Source of the DNA: Paracoccus halophilus
Lineage (GTDB): Bacteria; Pseudomonadota; Alphaproteobacteria; Rhodobacterales; Rhodobacteraceae
DNA length: 64,000 nt
Assembly (NCBI RefSeq): GCF_000763905.1
Contig: NZ_JRKN01000005.1
Location: forward strand, 62,001 to 126,000
Direction of reading: 5' to 3'
Part shown: piece by piece, positions 36,345 through 43,865 of the stretch
Layout: the number at the start of each line of letters is the position of its first letter
Numbering within the stretch: the first letter of the stretch is position 1
Made by a program: the position numbers and the translations under genes
The notes under the pieces: generated by a model
The model's input: only the letters and a program-made list of their open reading frames with translations
What the model was told of the DNA's origin: nothing
Databases searched by the model: none

Positions 36345-37375
36345 CAAAGAGCGGCCCGGCTGTCCCGGCCGCCTGCCGCCTTGCGCGGCAGTGGCTTGCC
36401 ATCGGCATCCACGGTCGCCTCGAAGCCCAGGCTGTCGGGGTCGAATTCGTAATGCGCGCCGCAGAACTGGCAATCGGCGGTGACGATGCCCGCCTCGGTC
36501 GTCATATGGGCGATGTCTTTGGCCGAATAGATCGACAGCGTGGCGCGCACCCGCTCGGCATTGCACGAGCAGCCGAATTCCAGCGGCTGGACCCCGAACG
36601 CGACGGGATCTTCCTCGTGGAACAGCCGGAAAACCAGGTTGGGCAGCGGCAGCGCCGGATCGACCAGTTCGATCGCCTCGACCGTAGACAGCAGCATGGT
36701 GGTGCGGTTCCAATCCTCGGACTGGGCGCCCTGCAGGATGTCGGCGGTCTGGAGGCTCTCGCCCCCGGCATCGGGGCGGGTGGTCGCGGGCAGGGTCTGG
36801 ACCATGATGCCGCCGGCGCGCCAGTGCTCGGCCTGATCGCCGGCCATGCGCGAGCGGCCGACGGTCAGCTCGAACCGCGTCGGCAGCTGCTCGGACTGTG
36901 CGAAATAGGTCTGGGCGCAGCTGGCCAGGGTGCCGCCGGCCAGCGGCGTCATGCCCTGATAGGGGGTCGTGCCCTCGCCCTGGTCGATCAGCACCGCGAA
37001 ATAGCCCTGGCCAAGCTGGTCGAAGCCCGAGCCGTCATCCGCCAGCCGCCCGGCGTCAAAGCTGGCCCAGGCGCGCATGCGGGCCGGCCCCCCTTCGGTT
37101 TCCGGGGCGTAGTAATCGGCGGCAATGGTGCGGATGGCGCCGCTGCCGCGCACCTGCAGCGACAGTTTCCAGCGCAGCTTGACGGTCTGGCCGATCAGCG
37201 CGGTCAGCGTCACCAGTTCCGCCAGCATGGCGCTGACCGTGGCCGGATAGTCATGGCGCGACAGCATGTGTTCAAGCGTCGGCCCCAGGCGCACGATGCG
37301 GCCGCGCGTATCCGAGCGGTTGAGCTGGAAGGGCAGCATACTGTCGTCCCAGGAAATATCCTTCGTATCGGTCAT
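36344..37375 (-). CDS. hslO: Redox-regulated chaperone Hsp33 (HslO)
   Basis: 343 aa from the second of two adjacent ATGs (37375); AAGGA lies six bases ahead of it, while the first ATG (37378) is only three bases away. The redox zinc site is in the C-terminal quarter: CSCNAERV and CQFCGAHYEF, giving CxC and CxxC. The N-terminal domain shows LVTLTALIGQTVKLRWKLSLQ and GSGAIRTIAADYY. Hsp33 holds unfolding proteins under oxidative heat stress in the cytoplasm. It heads the row hslO, CoA pyrophosphatase, cca, ABC exporter, RNA methyltransferase. A long in-frame open stretch upstream to 38416 is antisense to rpe and not coding. Confidence 0.92.
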   Translation of the reverse strand: MTDTKDISWDDSMLPFQLNRSDTRGRIVRLGPTLEHMLSRHDYPATVSAMLAELVTLTALIGQTVKLRWKLSLQVRGSGAIRTIAADYYAPETEGGPARMRAWASFDAGRLADDGSGFDQLGQGYFAVLIDQGEGTTPYQGMTPLAGGTLASCAQTYFAQSEQLPTRFELTVGRSRMAGDQAEHWRAGGIMVQTLPATTRPDAGGESLQTADILQGAQSEDWNRTTMLLSTVEAIELVDPALPLPNLVFRLFHEEDPVAFGVQPLEFGCSCNAERVRATLSIYSAKDIAHMTTEAGIVTADCQFCGAHYEFDPDSLGFEATVDADGKPLPRKAAGGRDSRAAL

Positions 37376-37378
37376 CAT

Positions 37379-37615
37379 GGATCCTTCGGAATAGCGGAGG
37401 CGCGCGGCACGATGCCGCCGCGCGGTTTGGCTTCCAATATAGTTCATGTGACAAAAAGCCCAAGGGGCTGCCGCCGGGGGCGTCCGGCGCCGGGGGCAGC
37501 CGCGGGATATCCGGGCATGACGGAACCTGCCGGGCTGCTTGTTGACGGCCGCCGCCCTTCGGCGGTAACCGGTGGCAGGAGATTCCCGGCCGAACCGCCC
37601 CCGAAGGAGCCCGCC
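37379..37615. other. Divergent region between hslO and rpe with a GC hairpin
   Basis: These 237 bases carry the promoters of two divergent operons. GGCTGCC (37466-37472) pairs with GGCAGCC (37495-37501), and the enclosed GCCGG/CCGGC stretches can extend the structure. It could be a leader structure of the rpe mRNA. No known riboswitch motif is recognised. Confidence 0.4.
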
Positions 37616-38308
37616 ATGAGCTTTGACCGCAAGATCAAGATCGCGCCCTCGATCCTGGCCGCCGATTTCGCCAATTTCGGGCAGGAATGCCGCGCGGTCG
37701 AGGATCAGGGCGCCGATTGGGTCCATGTCGATGTGATGGACGGGCATTTCGTGCCCAACATCACCTTTGGTCCCGCCATGTGCAAGGCGATCCGGCCGCA
37801 TATCCGGGGCGTGATGGACGTGCATCTGATGATCGCGCCGGTCGATCCCTATATCGAGGCCTTCGCCGAGGCGGGCAGCGACGTGATCACCGCCCATGTC
37901 GAGGCCGGGCCGCATATCCACCGCACCCTGCAGGCCATTCGCGGCGCCGGGGCGCGGGCGGGCCTGGCGCTCAATCCGGGCACGCCGGCGGCGGCGGCCG
38001 CGCCGCTTCTGGACGATATCGACCTGATCTGCGTGATGACGGTCAATCCCGGCTTCGGCGGGCAGAAATTCATCCTCAGCCAGATCGACAAGGTGCGCGA
38101 ATTGCGCGCCATGATCGGCGACCGGCCGATCCATATCGAGATCGACGGCGGCGTGGACCCGGTGACCGCGCCCCTGGTGGCGGCGGCGGGGGCGGATGTG
38201 CTGGTCGCCGGATCGGCCGTGTTCAAGGGCGGCTCGGTCTCGAACAGCGCCCCTTACGGCGAGAATATCCGTGCCATCCGCGAGGCGGCCGAGGCCGCGC
38301 TGCGGTGA
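37616..38308 (+). CDS. rpe: Ribulose-phosphate 3-epimerase
   Basis: 230 aa. AAGGAG sits eight bases before ATG 37616. Diagnostic segments are IKIAPSILAADFANFGQE (1-20), HVDVMDGHFVPNITFGP with the metal His and catalytic Asp (about 37-53), MDVHLMI, MTVNPGFGGQKFI (about 140) and IEIDGGV (about 175) with the second catalytic Asp. It interconverts ribulose 5-phosphate and xylulose 5-phosphate in the pentose phosphate pathway. The stop overlaps the next GTG start (GTGA), so it is coupled to the Kdo transferase. Confidence 0.95.
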   Translation: MSFDRKIKIAPSILAADFANFGQECRAVEDQGADWVHVDVMDGHFVPNITFGPAMCKAIRPHIRGVMDVHLMIAPVDPYIEAFAEAGSDVITAHVEAGPHIHRTLQAIRGAGARAGLALNPGTPAAAAAPLLDDIDLICVMTVNPGFGGQKFILSQIDKVRELRAMIGDRPIHIEIDGGVDPVTAPLVAAAGADVLVAGSAVFKGGSVSNSAPYGENIRAIREAAEAALR

Positions 38309-39528
38309 TCTGGCGCAATCTTTCGGCGCTTGCCGGCAGCGGGCTGCGTCTGGCCGCGCCGCTGGCCGGGGCGGATCTGCGCGAACGGCTGGCGCTGACC
38401 GGGCCGCGGGTGCCACCGGGCGGCATCTGGCTGCATGCGGCCAGCGTGGGCGAGCTGACCTCGGCCCGGGTGCTGGCCGAGGAACTGGCGCGCGAATTTC
38501 CCCTGACGGTGACCACCAACAGCCGCAGCGGGCGCGATCTGGCGCGGCAGGGCGGCTGGCCCTGCGCGCTCGCGCCGCTGGACGTGCCGCAGGCGGTCCG
38601 GCGGTTTCTGGACCGGGTCGAGCCCACCGTAATGGTCACCGTGGAAAACGAGCTATGGCCGAACCGCTCGCGACTGGCCGATTCGCGCGGCGTCGCGCAG
38701 GTGGTCGTGGGGGCGCGGATGTCGGCGCGCTCGGCGGCGCGCTGGCGGCGGCTGCCGGGCGTGATCGCAACCATGCTGGGGCGCATCGACGCGCTTTCGG
38801 CGCAGGATGGCGACAGCGAAACACGGTTGCTCGGGCTGGGGCTGCGCGCACACGCGCTGACGCCGCGGCTGAACCTGAAACTGCTGGCGCCGGCGCGGGT
38901 CCAGCCCGGCGCGGACGGGCCGGACCGGGCGCGGACGGTGCTGGCCGCCTCGACCCATGAGGGCGAGGATGCGGCGCTGCTCGACGCCTATATCGCCGCG
39001 CGCGCCGCGGCGCCCGGGCTGCGGCTGATCCTTGCGCCGCGCCATCCGCAGCGCGGCGATGCGGTCGCGGCGCTGATCCGGGCGCGGGGGCTGGACTTCG
39101 GCCGCCGCAGCCGGGGCGCGGGGCCCGAGGCGCCGGTCCTGCTGGCCGACACGCTGGGCGAGATGGCGCGCTGGTATCGCGCCGCCGGGATCTGCATCAC
39201 GGCAGGCTCCTTCGCCGATGTCGGCGGCCATACGCCCTGGGAGCCCGCCGCCTGGCGCTGCGCCATCCTGCATGGCCCCGATATCGCCAACCATGCCGAG
39301 GATTATGCCGCCCTGGACGCGGCGGGCGCGGCACTGGCCTGTTCGGCGCAAAGCCTGCCGCAGGCGCTGCGGGCGCTGGCGATGGACAGCGCCCGCCAGC
39401 GCCATATGGGGCTTGAGGCGCGCAAGCTGCTGTTGGCGCGGGCGGGCGATCCGGCGATACTTGTCGCGCGAATCCGGTCACTTGCGCGGCCCGGCCTTGC
39501 ACAAGGCCCGGCGCGGCACGATATCTGA
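38305..39528 (+). CDS. waaA: 3-deoxy-D-manno-octulosonic acid (Kdo) transferase
   Basis: 407 aa from GTG at 38305 overlapping the rpe stop. WaaA features are GIWLHAASVGELTSARVLAE (about 35-54, catalytic Glu), LTVTTNSRSGRDLA, VENELWPNRSRLADSRG and the donor-site region FADVGGHTPWEPAAW (about 303-317), a variant of GGHNPLEPA. It transfers Kdo from CMP-Kdo to lipid A precursor at the inner membrane face. GGHTPWEP instead of GGHNxLEP is an unusual but plausible variation. The small gap to the DUF1178 gene suggests one transcript. Confidence 0.9.
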   Translation: MIWRNLSALAGSGLRLAAPLAGADLRERLALTGPRVPPGGIWLHAASVGELTSARVLAEELAREFPLTVTTNSRSGRDLARQGGWPCALAPLDVPQAVRRFLDRVEPTVMVTVENELWPNRSRLADSRGVAQVVVGARMSARSAARWRRLPGVIATMLGRIDALSAQDGDSETRLLGLGLRAHALTPRLNLKLLAPARVQPGADGPDRARTVLAASTHEGEDAALLDAYIAARAAAPGLRLILAPRHPQRGDAVAALIRARGLDFGRRSRGAGPEAPVLLADTLGEMARWYRAAGICITAGSFADVGGHTPWEPAAWRCAILHGPDIANHAEDYAALDAAGAALACSAQSLPQALRALAMDSARQRHMGLEARKLLLARAGDPAILVARIRSLARPGLAQGPARHDI

Positions 39529-39544
39529 CGGGAAAGGAGACACG

Positions 39545-39964
39545 ATGATCCGCTATTCCCTGCGTTGCGATCAAGGCCATGAATTCGATGGCTGGTTCCG
39601 GTCCTCGGACGGGTTCGAAAGCATGCGCGCCGCGGGGCAGATCGGCTGTACGCATTGCGGTTCGGTCAAGGTGGACAAGGCGCTGATGGCGCCGCGTGTC
39701 GCGCAGGGGCGGGACGCCGCGCCCGATCTGCACAGCCCGCGCGATCCGCGCGAGGCGGCGCTGGAAAGGCTGCGCCAGCATGTCGAGGCGAATTCCGATT
39801 ATGTCGGCATGTCCTTTGCCGCCGAGGCCCGCGCCATGCATGCCGGCGAAAAACCCGAGCGCGCGATCCATGGCGAAGCCAGGTTCGAGGATGCCCGGAA
39901 GCTGATCGAGGACGGCATCCCGGTCGCGCCGCTGCCGTTCCGGTCCCGCCACCGGGCGAATTGA
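39545..39964 (+). CDS. DUF1178 family protein
   Basis: 139 aa from ATG 39545, with GGGAAAGGAG ahead of it. The N-terminus MIRYSLRCDQGHEFDGWFRS with CTHCG at about 36-40 gives two pairs of Cys (C8 and C36/C39) that may bind a metal, as in other DUF1178 members. The C-terminal part is helical and acidic. Function unknown; the family is widespread in alpha and beta proteobacteria. It ends four bases before the converging ABC ATPase gene. Confidence 0.85.
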   Translation: MIRYSLRCDQGHEFDGWFRSSDGFESMRAAGQIGCTHCGSVKVDKALMAPRVAQGRDAAPDLHSPRDPREAALERLRQHVEANSDYVGMSFAAEARAMHAGEKPERAIHGEARFEDARKLIEDGIPVAPLPFRSRHRAN

Positions 39965-39968
39965 CGAC

Positions 39969-40748
39969 CTAGCAGGCCGGGGCGTGTTCGCCGTCGATCA
40001 GCACCATGATCCTGCCGCGCGAACAGCGCTCGACCCGCGCGGTCACGCCATAGACCTCGGCCAGCAGGGCGGGGGTCAGGACCTCTTCGGGGGTACCCAC
40101 GGCATGGGTCCGGCCGTCATGCAGCAGCACGATCCGGTCGGCCCATTGCGCCGCCAGCGCCAGATCGTGCAGCACGGCGACGACGATGCGCCCCTCGCCC
40201 GCCAGACGGCGCAGCTCGGACAAGAGCCGCACCTGACGCGCCATGTCCAGCGCTGATGTCGGCTCGTCCAGCAGCAGCAGGCGCGGATCGCGCACGATCG
40301 CCTGCGCCAGGCTGACCATCTGCCGTTGCCCGCCCGACATCGCGCTTAGCGGCTCAAGCGCCAGCGCGGCGATGCCCAGCTTTTCCATGACCGCCATGGC
40401 GGTGGCATCGGCCTGTGCGGCGGGCATGGCGCCGCCGGCGCGCAGCGCCGCGATCACGCTTTCCAGCGCCACCAGCGAGGAACCGGCCGGCAGGGTCTGC
40501 GGCATGAAGCCGACCAGCCGCGCGCGGGCCTGCGCAGCCATGCGGGCCAGGTTCTCGCCGTCCAGCGTGACCTCGCCCCGATGGGGCTGCAACTGGGCGA
40601 TGGCGCGCAGCAGCGTCGATTTTCCGGCGGCATTGGGTCCGGCCAGCACGGTTACCTCGCCGGGGGCAAGCGGCGGCAGGTCCAGCCCCTCCAGCACATG
40701 GCGCGTCCCGAAACGGACATGGATGCCCCTGGCCAGAAGCCCCCGCAT
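39969..40748 (-). CDS. Iron-complex ABC transporter ATP-binding protein (FecE/FepC type)
   Basis: 259 aa; ATG at 40748 overlaps the permease stop (ATGA). Walker A GPNAAGKST (about 38-46), GFMPQTLPAGSSLVALESV (Q-loop), MSGGQRQMVSLAQAIV and LLLLDEPTSALD, then LHDLALAAQWADRIVLL are present. The AAGKST form of the P-loop (Ala instead of Gly-Cys) and the coupling with a FecCD permease place it in the siderophore/heme/B12 group. It powers uptake of an iron complex, likely the product of the NRPS encoded nearby. It is the last gene of the row binding protein, permease, ATPase. Confidence 0.9.
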   Translation of the reverse strand: MRGLLARGIHVRFGTRHVLEGLDLPPLAPGEVTVLAGPNAAGKSTLLRAIAQLQPHRGEVTLDGENLARMAAQARARLVGFMPQTLPAGSSLVALESVIAALRAGGAMPAAQADATAMAVMEKLGIAALALEPLSAMSGGQRQMVSLAQAIVRDPRLLLLDEPTSALDMARQVRLLSELRRLAGEGRIVVAVLHDLALAAQWADRIVLLHDGRTHAVGTPEEVLTPALLAEVYGVTARVERCSRGRIMVLIDGEHAPAC

Positions 40749-41782
40749 CAGCGCCGCCTGCCGCGCAGGATCAGCGCGAAAAAGATCGGCAGCCCGATCA
40801 GCGAGGTGACCAGCCCGACCGGCAGCAGCACCCCGGGCACCAGCGTCTTGGACAGCGTCGAGGCCAGCGACATGACCAGCGCCCCGGTCAGCAGGCTGGC
40901 GGGCAGAAAGACGCGGTGGTTCTCGCCCACCAGCATGCGCGCGATATGCGGCCCGGCCAGACCGACAAAGCCGATCACGCCGACCATCGACACGGCGGCG
41001 GCCGCCAGGATGCTGACCCGCAGAAGCGTCCAGCGCCGCAGCCCCGCGACATCGACGCCAAAGCTGCGGGCCTGATCCTCGCCCAGGCGCAGGGCGGTCA
41101 GCTTCCACGCGGCGCGCAGCGAAAAGGGCACGGTCGCGGCCAGGATGATCGCGATCATCGCAACGCCCGGCCATTGCACCGCCGCAAGGCTGCCCATGGT
41201 CCAGAATACCAGCTGTTGCAGCGCATCGGCCGAGGCGACGAACTGTACCAGCGACAAAAGCGCTGCGGCGGTAAAGTTCAGCGCCACACCGAACAGGATC
41301 AGCACTTCGGGGCCGCCGCCCCTGATGCGGCCCAGCAGTTGCAAAAGCCCAAGCGCGCCAAGCGCAAACAGGAAGGCATTGCCCGACACGCTCCAGACCG
41401 GGGGCAGGCCGGGCAGGGTCAGGCCCAGAACGATCGCCACCGCCGCCCCGAGCGCAGCGGATGAGGACACGCCCAGCGTGAAGGGTTCGGCCAGCGGGTT
41501 TTCCAGCACGGTCTGCATTTCCGCCCCGGCCAGCGCCAGCGCCGCGCCGACCAGCAGCGCCATGACCGCGACCGGCAGGCGCACGTCCCAGACGATCACC
41601 TGGGTGCCGCGCGCGACCTCGCCGCCGCTCAGCGCGCGCAGCGTGTCGGCCAGCGGCAGGCCGGCCGGGCCGGTCACCAGATCCAAAAGCAGCGCGACCA
41701 GCGCCGCCACGGCGAGCAAAGCGACAAGCATCGCGTTGCGCCGGCTTTGGCGGTGATAGCGTTCAAGGACCTGACCGCTCAT
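40748..41782 (-). CDS. Iron-complex ABC transporter permease (FecCD family)
   Basis: 344 aa from ATG at 41782, overlapping the binding-protein stop. About ten membrane segments. Typical motifs are VRLPVAVMALLVGAALALAG (about 75-95), ENPLAEPFTLGVSSSAALGA (about 100-120), and GFVGLAGPHIARMLVGENHR (about 265-285). It forms the inner-membrane channel with the ATPase. One permease gene implies a homodimer. A possible frame extension to 41803 adds MVGDPGK without support. Confidence 0.9.
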   Translation of the reverse strand: MSGQVLERYHRQSRRNAMLVALLAVAALVALLLDLVTGPAGLPLADTLRALSGGEVARGTQVIVWDVRLPVAVMALLVGAALALAGAEMQTVLENPLAEPFTLGVSSSAALGAAVAIVLGLTLPGLPPVWSVSGNAFLFALGALGLLQLLGRIRGGGPEVLILFGVALNFTAAALLSLVQFVASADALQQLVFWTMGSLAAVQWPGVAMIAIILAATVPFSLRAAWKLTALRLGEDQARSFGVDVAGLRRWTLLRVSILAAAAVSMVGVIGFVGLAGPHIARMLVGENHRVFLPASLLTGALVMSLASTLSKTLVPGVLLPVGLVTSLIGLPIFFALILRGRRR

Positions 41783-42891
41783 TTTTCCGGGGTCACCCAC
41801 CATGTGCCGGGCACCGTCACCGGCGAAAAGCGGGCATAGATTTCCGCCAGCGTCGCATCCGGGTCGATGTCGGCAAACAGGTCCGGGTGAAAGGTCTTGG
41901 CCAGATATTCGATCAAGGCGATATGGACCGGGGAATCGTTGAACATGTGCCAGACACCGGCCGCCCGCCCCTCGCGCACCGCGCGCAGCGAGGAAAATCC
42001 GGTGGCGCCGATCAGCGCCTGAAAGCTGGCCTGCGCGGTCGGCGCATCGACGCCCGAGCCCAGGACCAGCCCGCCGCGCTGCGCCATATGGGTGCCGCCG
42101 GTCGCGACATAGATGTCCGGATCGGCGCCGATCAGCGCCTCGAGGCTGACATTGCCCTGCACGGTGCTGACCGTGTCGCGGGCGATATTGCGGCCGCCGG
42201 CGGTGGTGATGAAGTCGTGAAACACCCCCGTTCCCACGGTCGAGCAGCAGCCCGTCGGCGCCGCATGGACGTGGAAAAACACGCGCGGGCGCGGGATGGT
42301 CGGGTCCGCCAGCCGGTTGCGGATGCGGTTCAGCCGCGCTTCATAGAACTGCGCGAATTCCTCGGCCCGGTCCTCGGCGCCGGTCAGCCGGCCAAGGATG
42401 CGCAGGCTGGGCATCGAGTTTTCCTGCGGATGCGAGAAGAAATCGACATAGGCGACGGGGATGCCGGCCGCCTCGATCTGGCGGACGGCGACCTGGGTGG
42501 CGCTGTCGTTCTGATCGACCAGCGTCAGCACCAGCAGATCGGGCGCCAGCGCGATGATCGCCTCGGCCGAGATGCCGCGATTGCCGGCGCCGACCGGCCT
42601 GATCTCGTCGATCTCGGGAAATTTCCGGCGATAGGCCTCCAGCGTCGCGGCGTCCAGCGCGCGGGCCTGCCGCCAGCCGGCGACCAGCGCGACCGGATCG
42701 TCATGGATCAGGCCCAGCACCGCCAGGTGCCGCGCCTCGCCCAGAACGATCCGCTGGGCGGGGGCCGGCAAGACGATCTCGCGCCCCAGGATATCGGTCG
42801 CGGTGACCTCGGCGCGGGCGGCGCCGATGCCTGCGACCAGCGCGAGGACGGTCAGCAACGCCAGCAGGAACCGGGGGGCAGGCATGGTCAT
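41779..42891 (-). CDS. Periplasmic iron-siderophore-binding protein
   Basis: 370 aa from ATG 42891; AAGGAG lies six bases ahead. Signal peptide APRFLLALLTVLALVAGIGA ends near ARA-EVTA. The mature part is a helical-backbone binding protein: VTATDILGREIVLPAPAQRI, AEAIIALAPDLLVLTLVDQN, and near 240 the unusual HVHAAPTGCCSTVGTGVFHD with adjacent Cys. The subgroup is close to FepB- or FecB-like proteins of unknown ligand. It is encoded first in the importer operon and diverges from the esterase gene, with roughly 135 bases between them. In this context the ligand is probably a catecholate siderophore. Confidence 0.88.
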   Translation of the reverse strand: MTMPAPRFLLALLTVLALVAGIGAARAEVTATDILGREIVLPAPAQRIVLGEARHLAVLGLIHDDPVALVAGWRQARALDAATLEAYRRKFPEIDEIRPVGAGNRGISAEAIIALAPDLLVLTLVDQNDSATQVAVRQIEAAGIPVAYVDFFSHPQENSMPSLRILGRLTGAEDRAEEFAQFYEARLNRIRNRLADPTIPRPRVFFHVHAAPTGCCSTVGTGVFHDFITTAGGRNIARDTVSTVQGNVSLEALIGADPDIYVATGGTHMAQRGGLVLGSGVDAPTAQASFQALIGATGFSSLRAVREGRAAGVWHMFNDSPVHIALIEYLAKTFHPDLFADIDPDATLAEIYARFSPVTVPGTWWVTPEK

Positions 42892-43027
42892 CGGCAACTC
42901 CTTGAAGTCAGGCGCCGGGATGCGTCCGGGCTGGCTTCGGTCAGCGCGCAACCTATATTCCCGACACGGCTTGTCAACTAAGACCGGCGCGGGCATGAGG
43001 AAAGACGGATCAGCAAAGCGGGGCAGG

Positions 43028-43858
43028 ATGACGTCTCTGGGCAAGGTGGGACCCGATCACGCAAGGCGTCAGGCCGAACTGCGCATCTTTGAAACCGGCG
43101 CGCCAAGCCATGATCTGTCGCGCAAGGTGGTGGCGGTCGGGCCGGGCTACCGGCTGTTCATCGCGACGCCCCGGGGCCGGCCGCCGGCGGCCGGCTGGCC
43201 GGTCCTTTACATGCTGGACGGCAATGCGGCCTTTGATTTCCTGACACCCGGGCATCTGGCCACGGTCCCCGGTCTGATGATCGTCGGCATCGGCTATGAT
43301 ACCGAGCGCCAGTTCGCGCGCGAATTGCGTACCCGGGATTTCACCGCGCCGGACGGGCCGGGCGACGGTCTGCGCCCCGATCATGTGCATGAGGGGCGCG
43401 TGGCCGGCGGTGCCGCGATCTTTCACGACCGCCTGACCGGGCCGCTGCGCGACGCGGCCGAGCAGGGGCTGCCGGTCGATCCCGCCCGGCGTACGCTTTG
43501 GGGGCACAGTTTCGGCGGGCTGTTCACGTTATATGCGCTGCTGGCGCGGCCGGGGGCTTTTGCGCGATATGCCGCGATCAGCCCCTCGATCTGGTGGGAC
43601 GAGGATCTGATTCGCCGCGTGGCGCAGGCGGCGGCGCCGGCCAGCCTGCCCCTGCTGGTGGCATTGGGCGATCGCGAGAAACGATCCGGCAGCGATGGTC
43701 CGCCGCCCGACGGCCCGGCCCCGGCGACGATGCAGTTCATCAGCGATCTGGCCAGCCATCCCGGCCACCGGGCGCAGGTCCATGTGCTGCAAGGCCATAT
43801 CCATATCCAGACGCTGGCCGGGTCCTTCCCGCTGGCGCTGCCCTTCGCCGCCGGCTAG
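43028..43858 (+). CDS. Alpha/beta hydrolase-fold esterase, IroE/Fes-like (siderophore esterase)
   Basis: 276 aa from ATG 43028 (GGGGCAGG ahead); an in-frame ATG at 42995 is an alternative. The Ser nucleophile is in WGHSFGGLF (Ser161) and the likely catalytic His in VLQGHIHIQT. The opening PSHDLSRKVVAVGPGYRLFI and VLYMLDGNAAFDFL match the family of enterochelin esterases and IroE (COG2819). Known relatives cleave the tri-serine backbone of ferric enterobactin or salmochelin. It lacks an obvious signal peptide, so a cytoplasmic iron-release role is likely. It converges on the NRPS gene, sharing four bases at the stops. Confidence 0.87.
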   Translation: MTSLGKVGPDHARRQAELRIFETGAPSHDLSRKVVAVGPGYRLFIATPRGRPPAAGWPVLYMLDGNAAFDFLTPGHLATVPGLMIVGIGYDTERQFARELRTRDFTAPDGPGDGLRPDHVHEGRVAGGAAIFHDRLTGPLRDAAEQGLPVDPARRTLWGHSFGGLFTLYALLARPGAFARYAAISPSIWWDEDLIRRVAQAAAPASLPLLVALGDREKRSGSDGPPPDGPAPATMQFISDLASHPGHRAQVHVLQGHIHIQTLAGSFPLALPFAAG

Positions 43859-43865
43859 AGCCGGC
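43850..43865. terminator. Palindrome containing both convergent stop codons
   Basis: GCCGGCT AG AGCCGGC is a perfect 7-base inverted repeat. The plus-strand stop TAG (43856-43858) and the minus-strand stop TAG (43855-43857 read backwards) both sit inside it. It may act as a compact shared transcription end. Confidence 0.45.

Noticed and set aside
37441..37615. Possible riboswitch or leader RNA upstream of rpe
   Set aside because: Only a GC hairpin is evident; no conserved riboswitch core was recognised.
36344..38416. A 690-codon minus-strand frame that would extend hslO upstream
   Set aside because: The Hsp33 N-terminus starts at 37375 with a ribosome site; the extension is antisense to rpe.
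42892..43027. A sigma-70 promoter (TTGACA with TATAGG) for the iron-binding protein gene
   Set aside because: The spacing is only 14 bases, too short for a reliable call.
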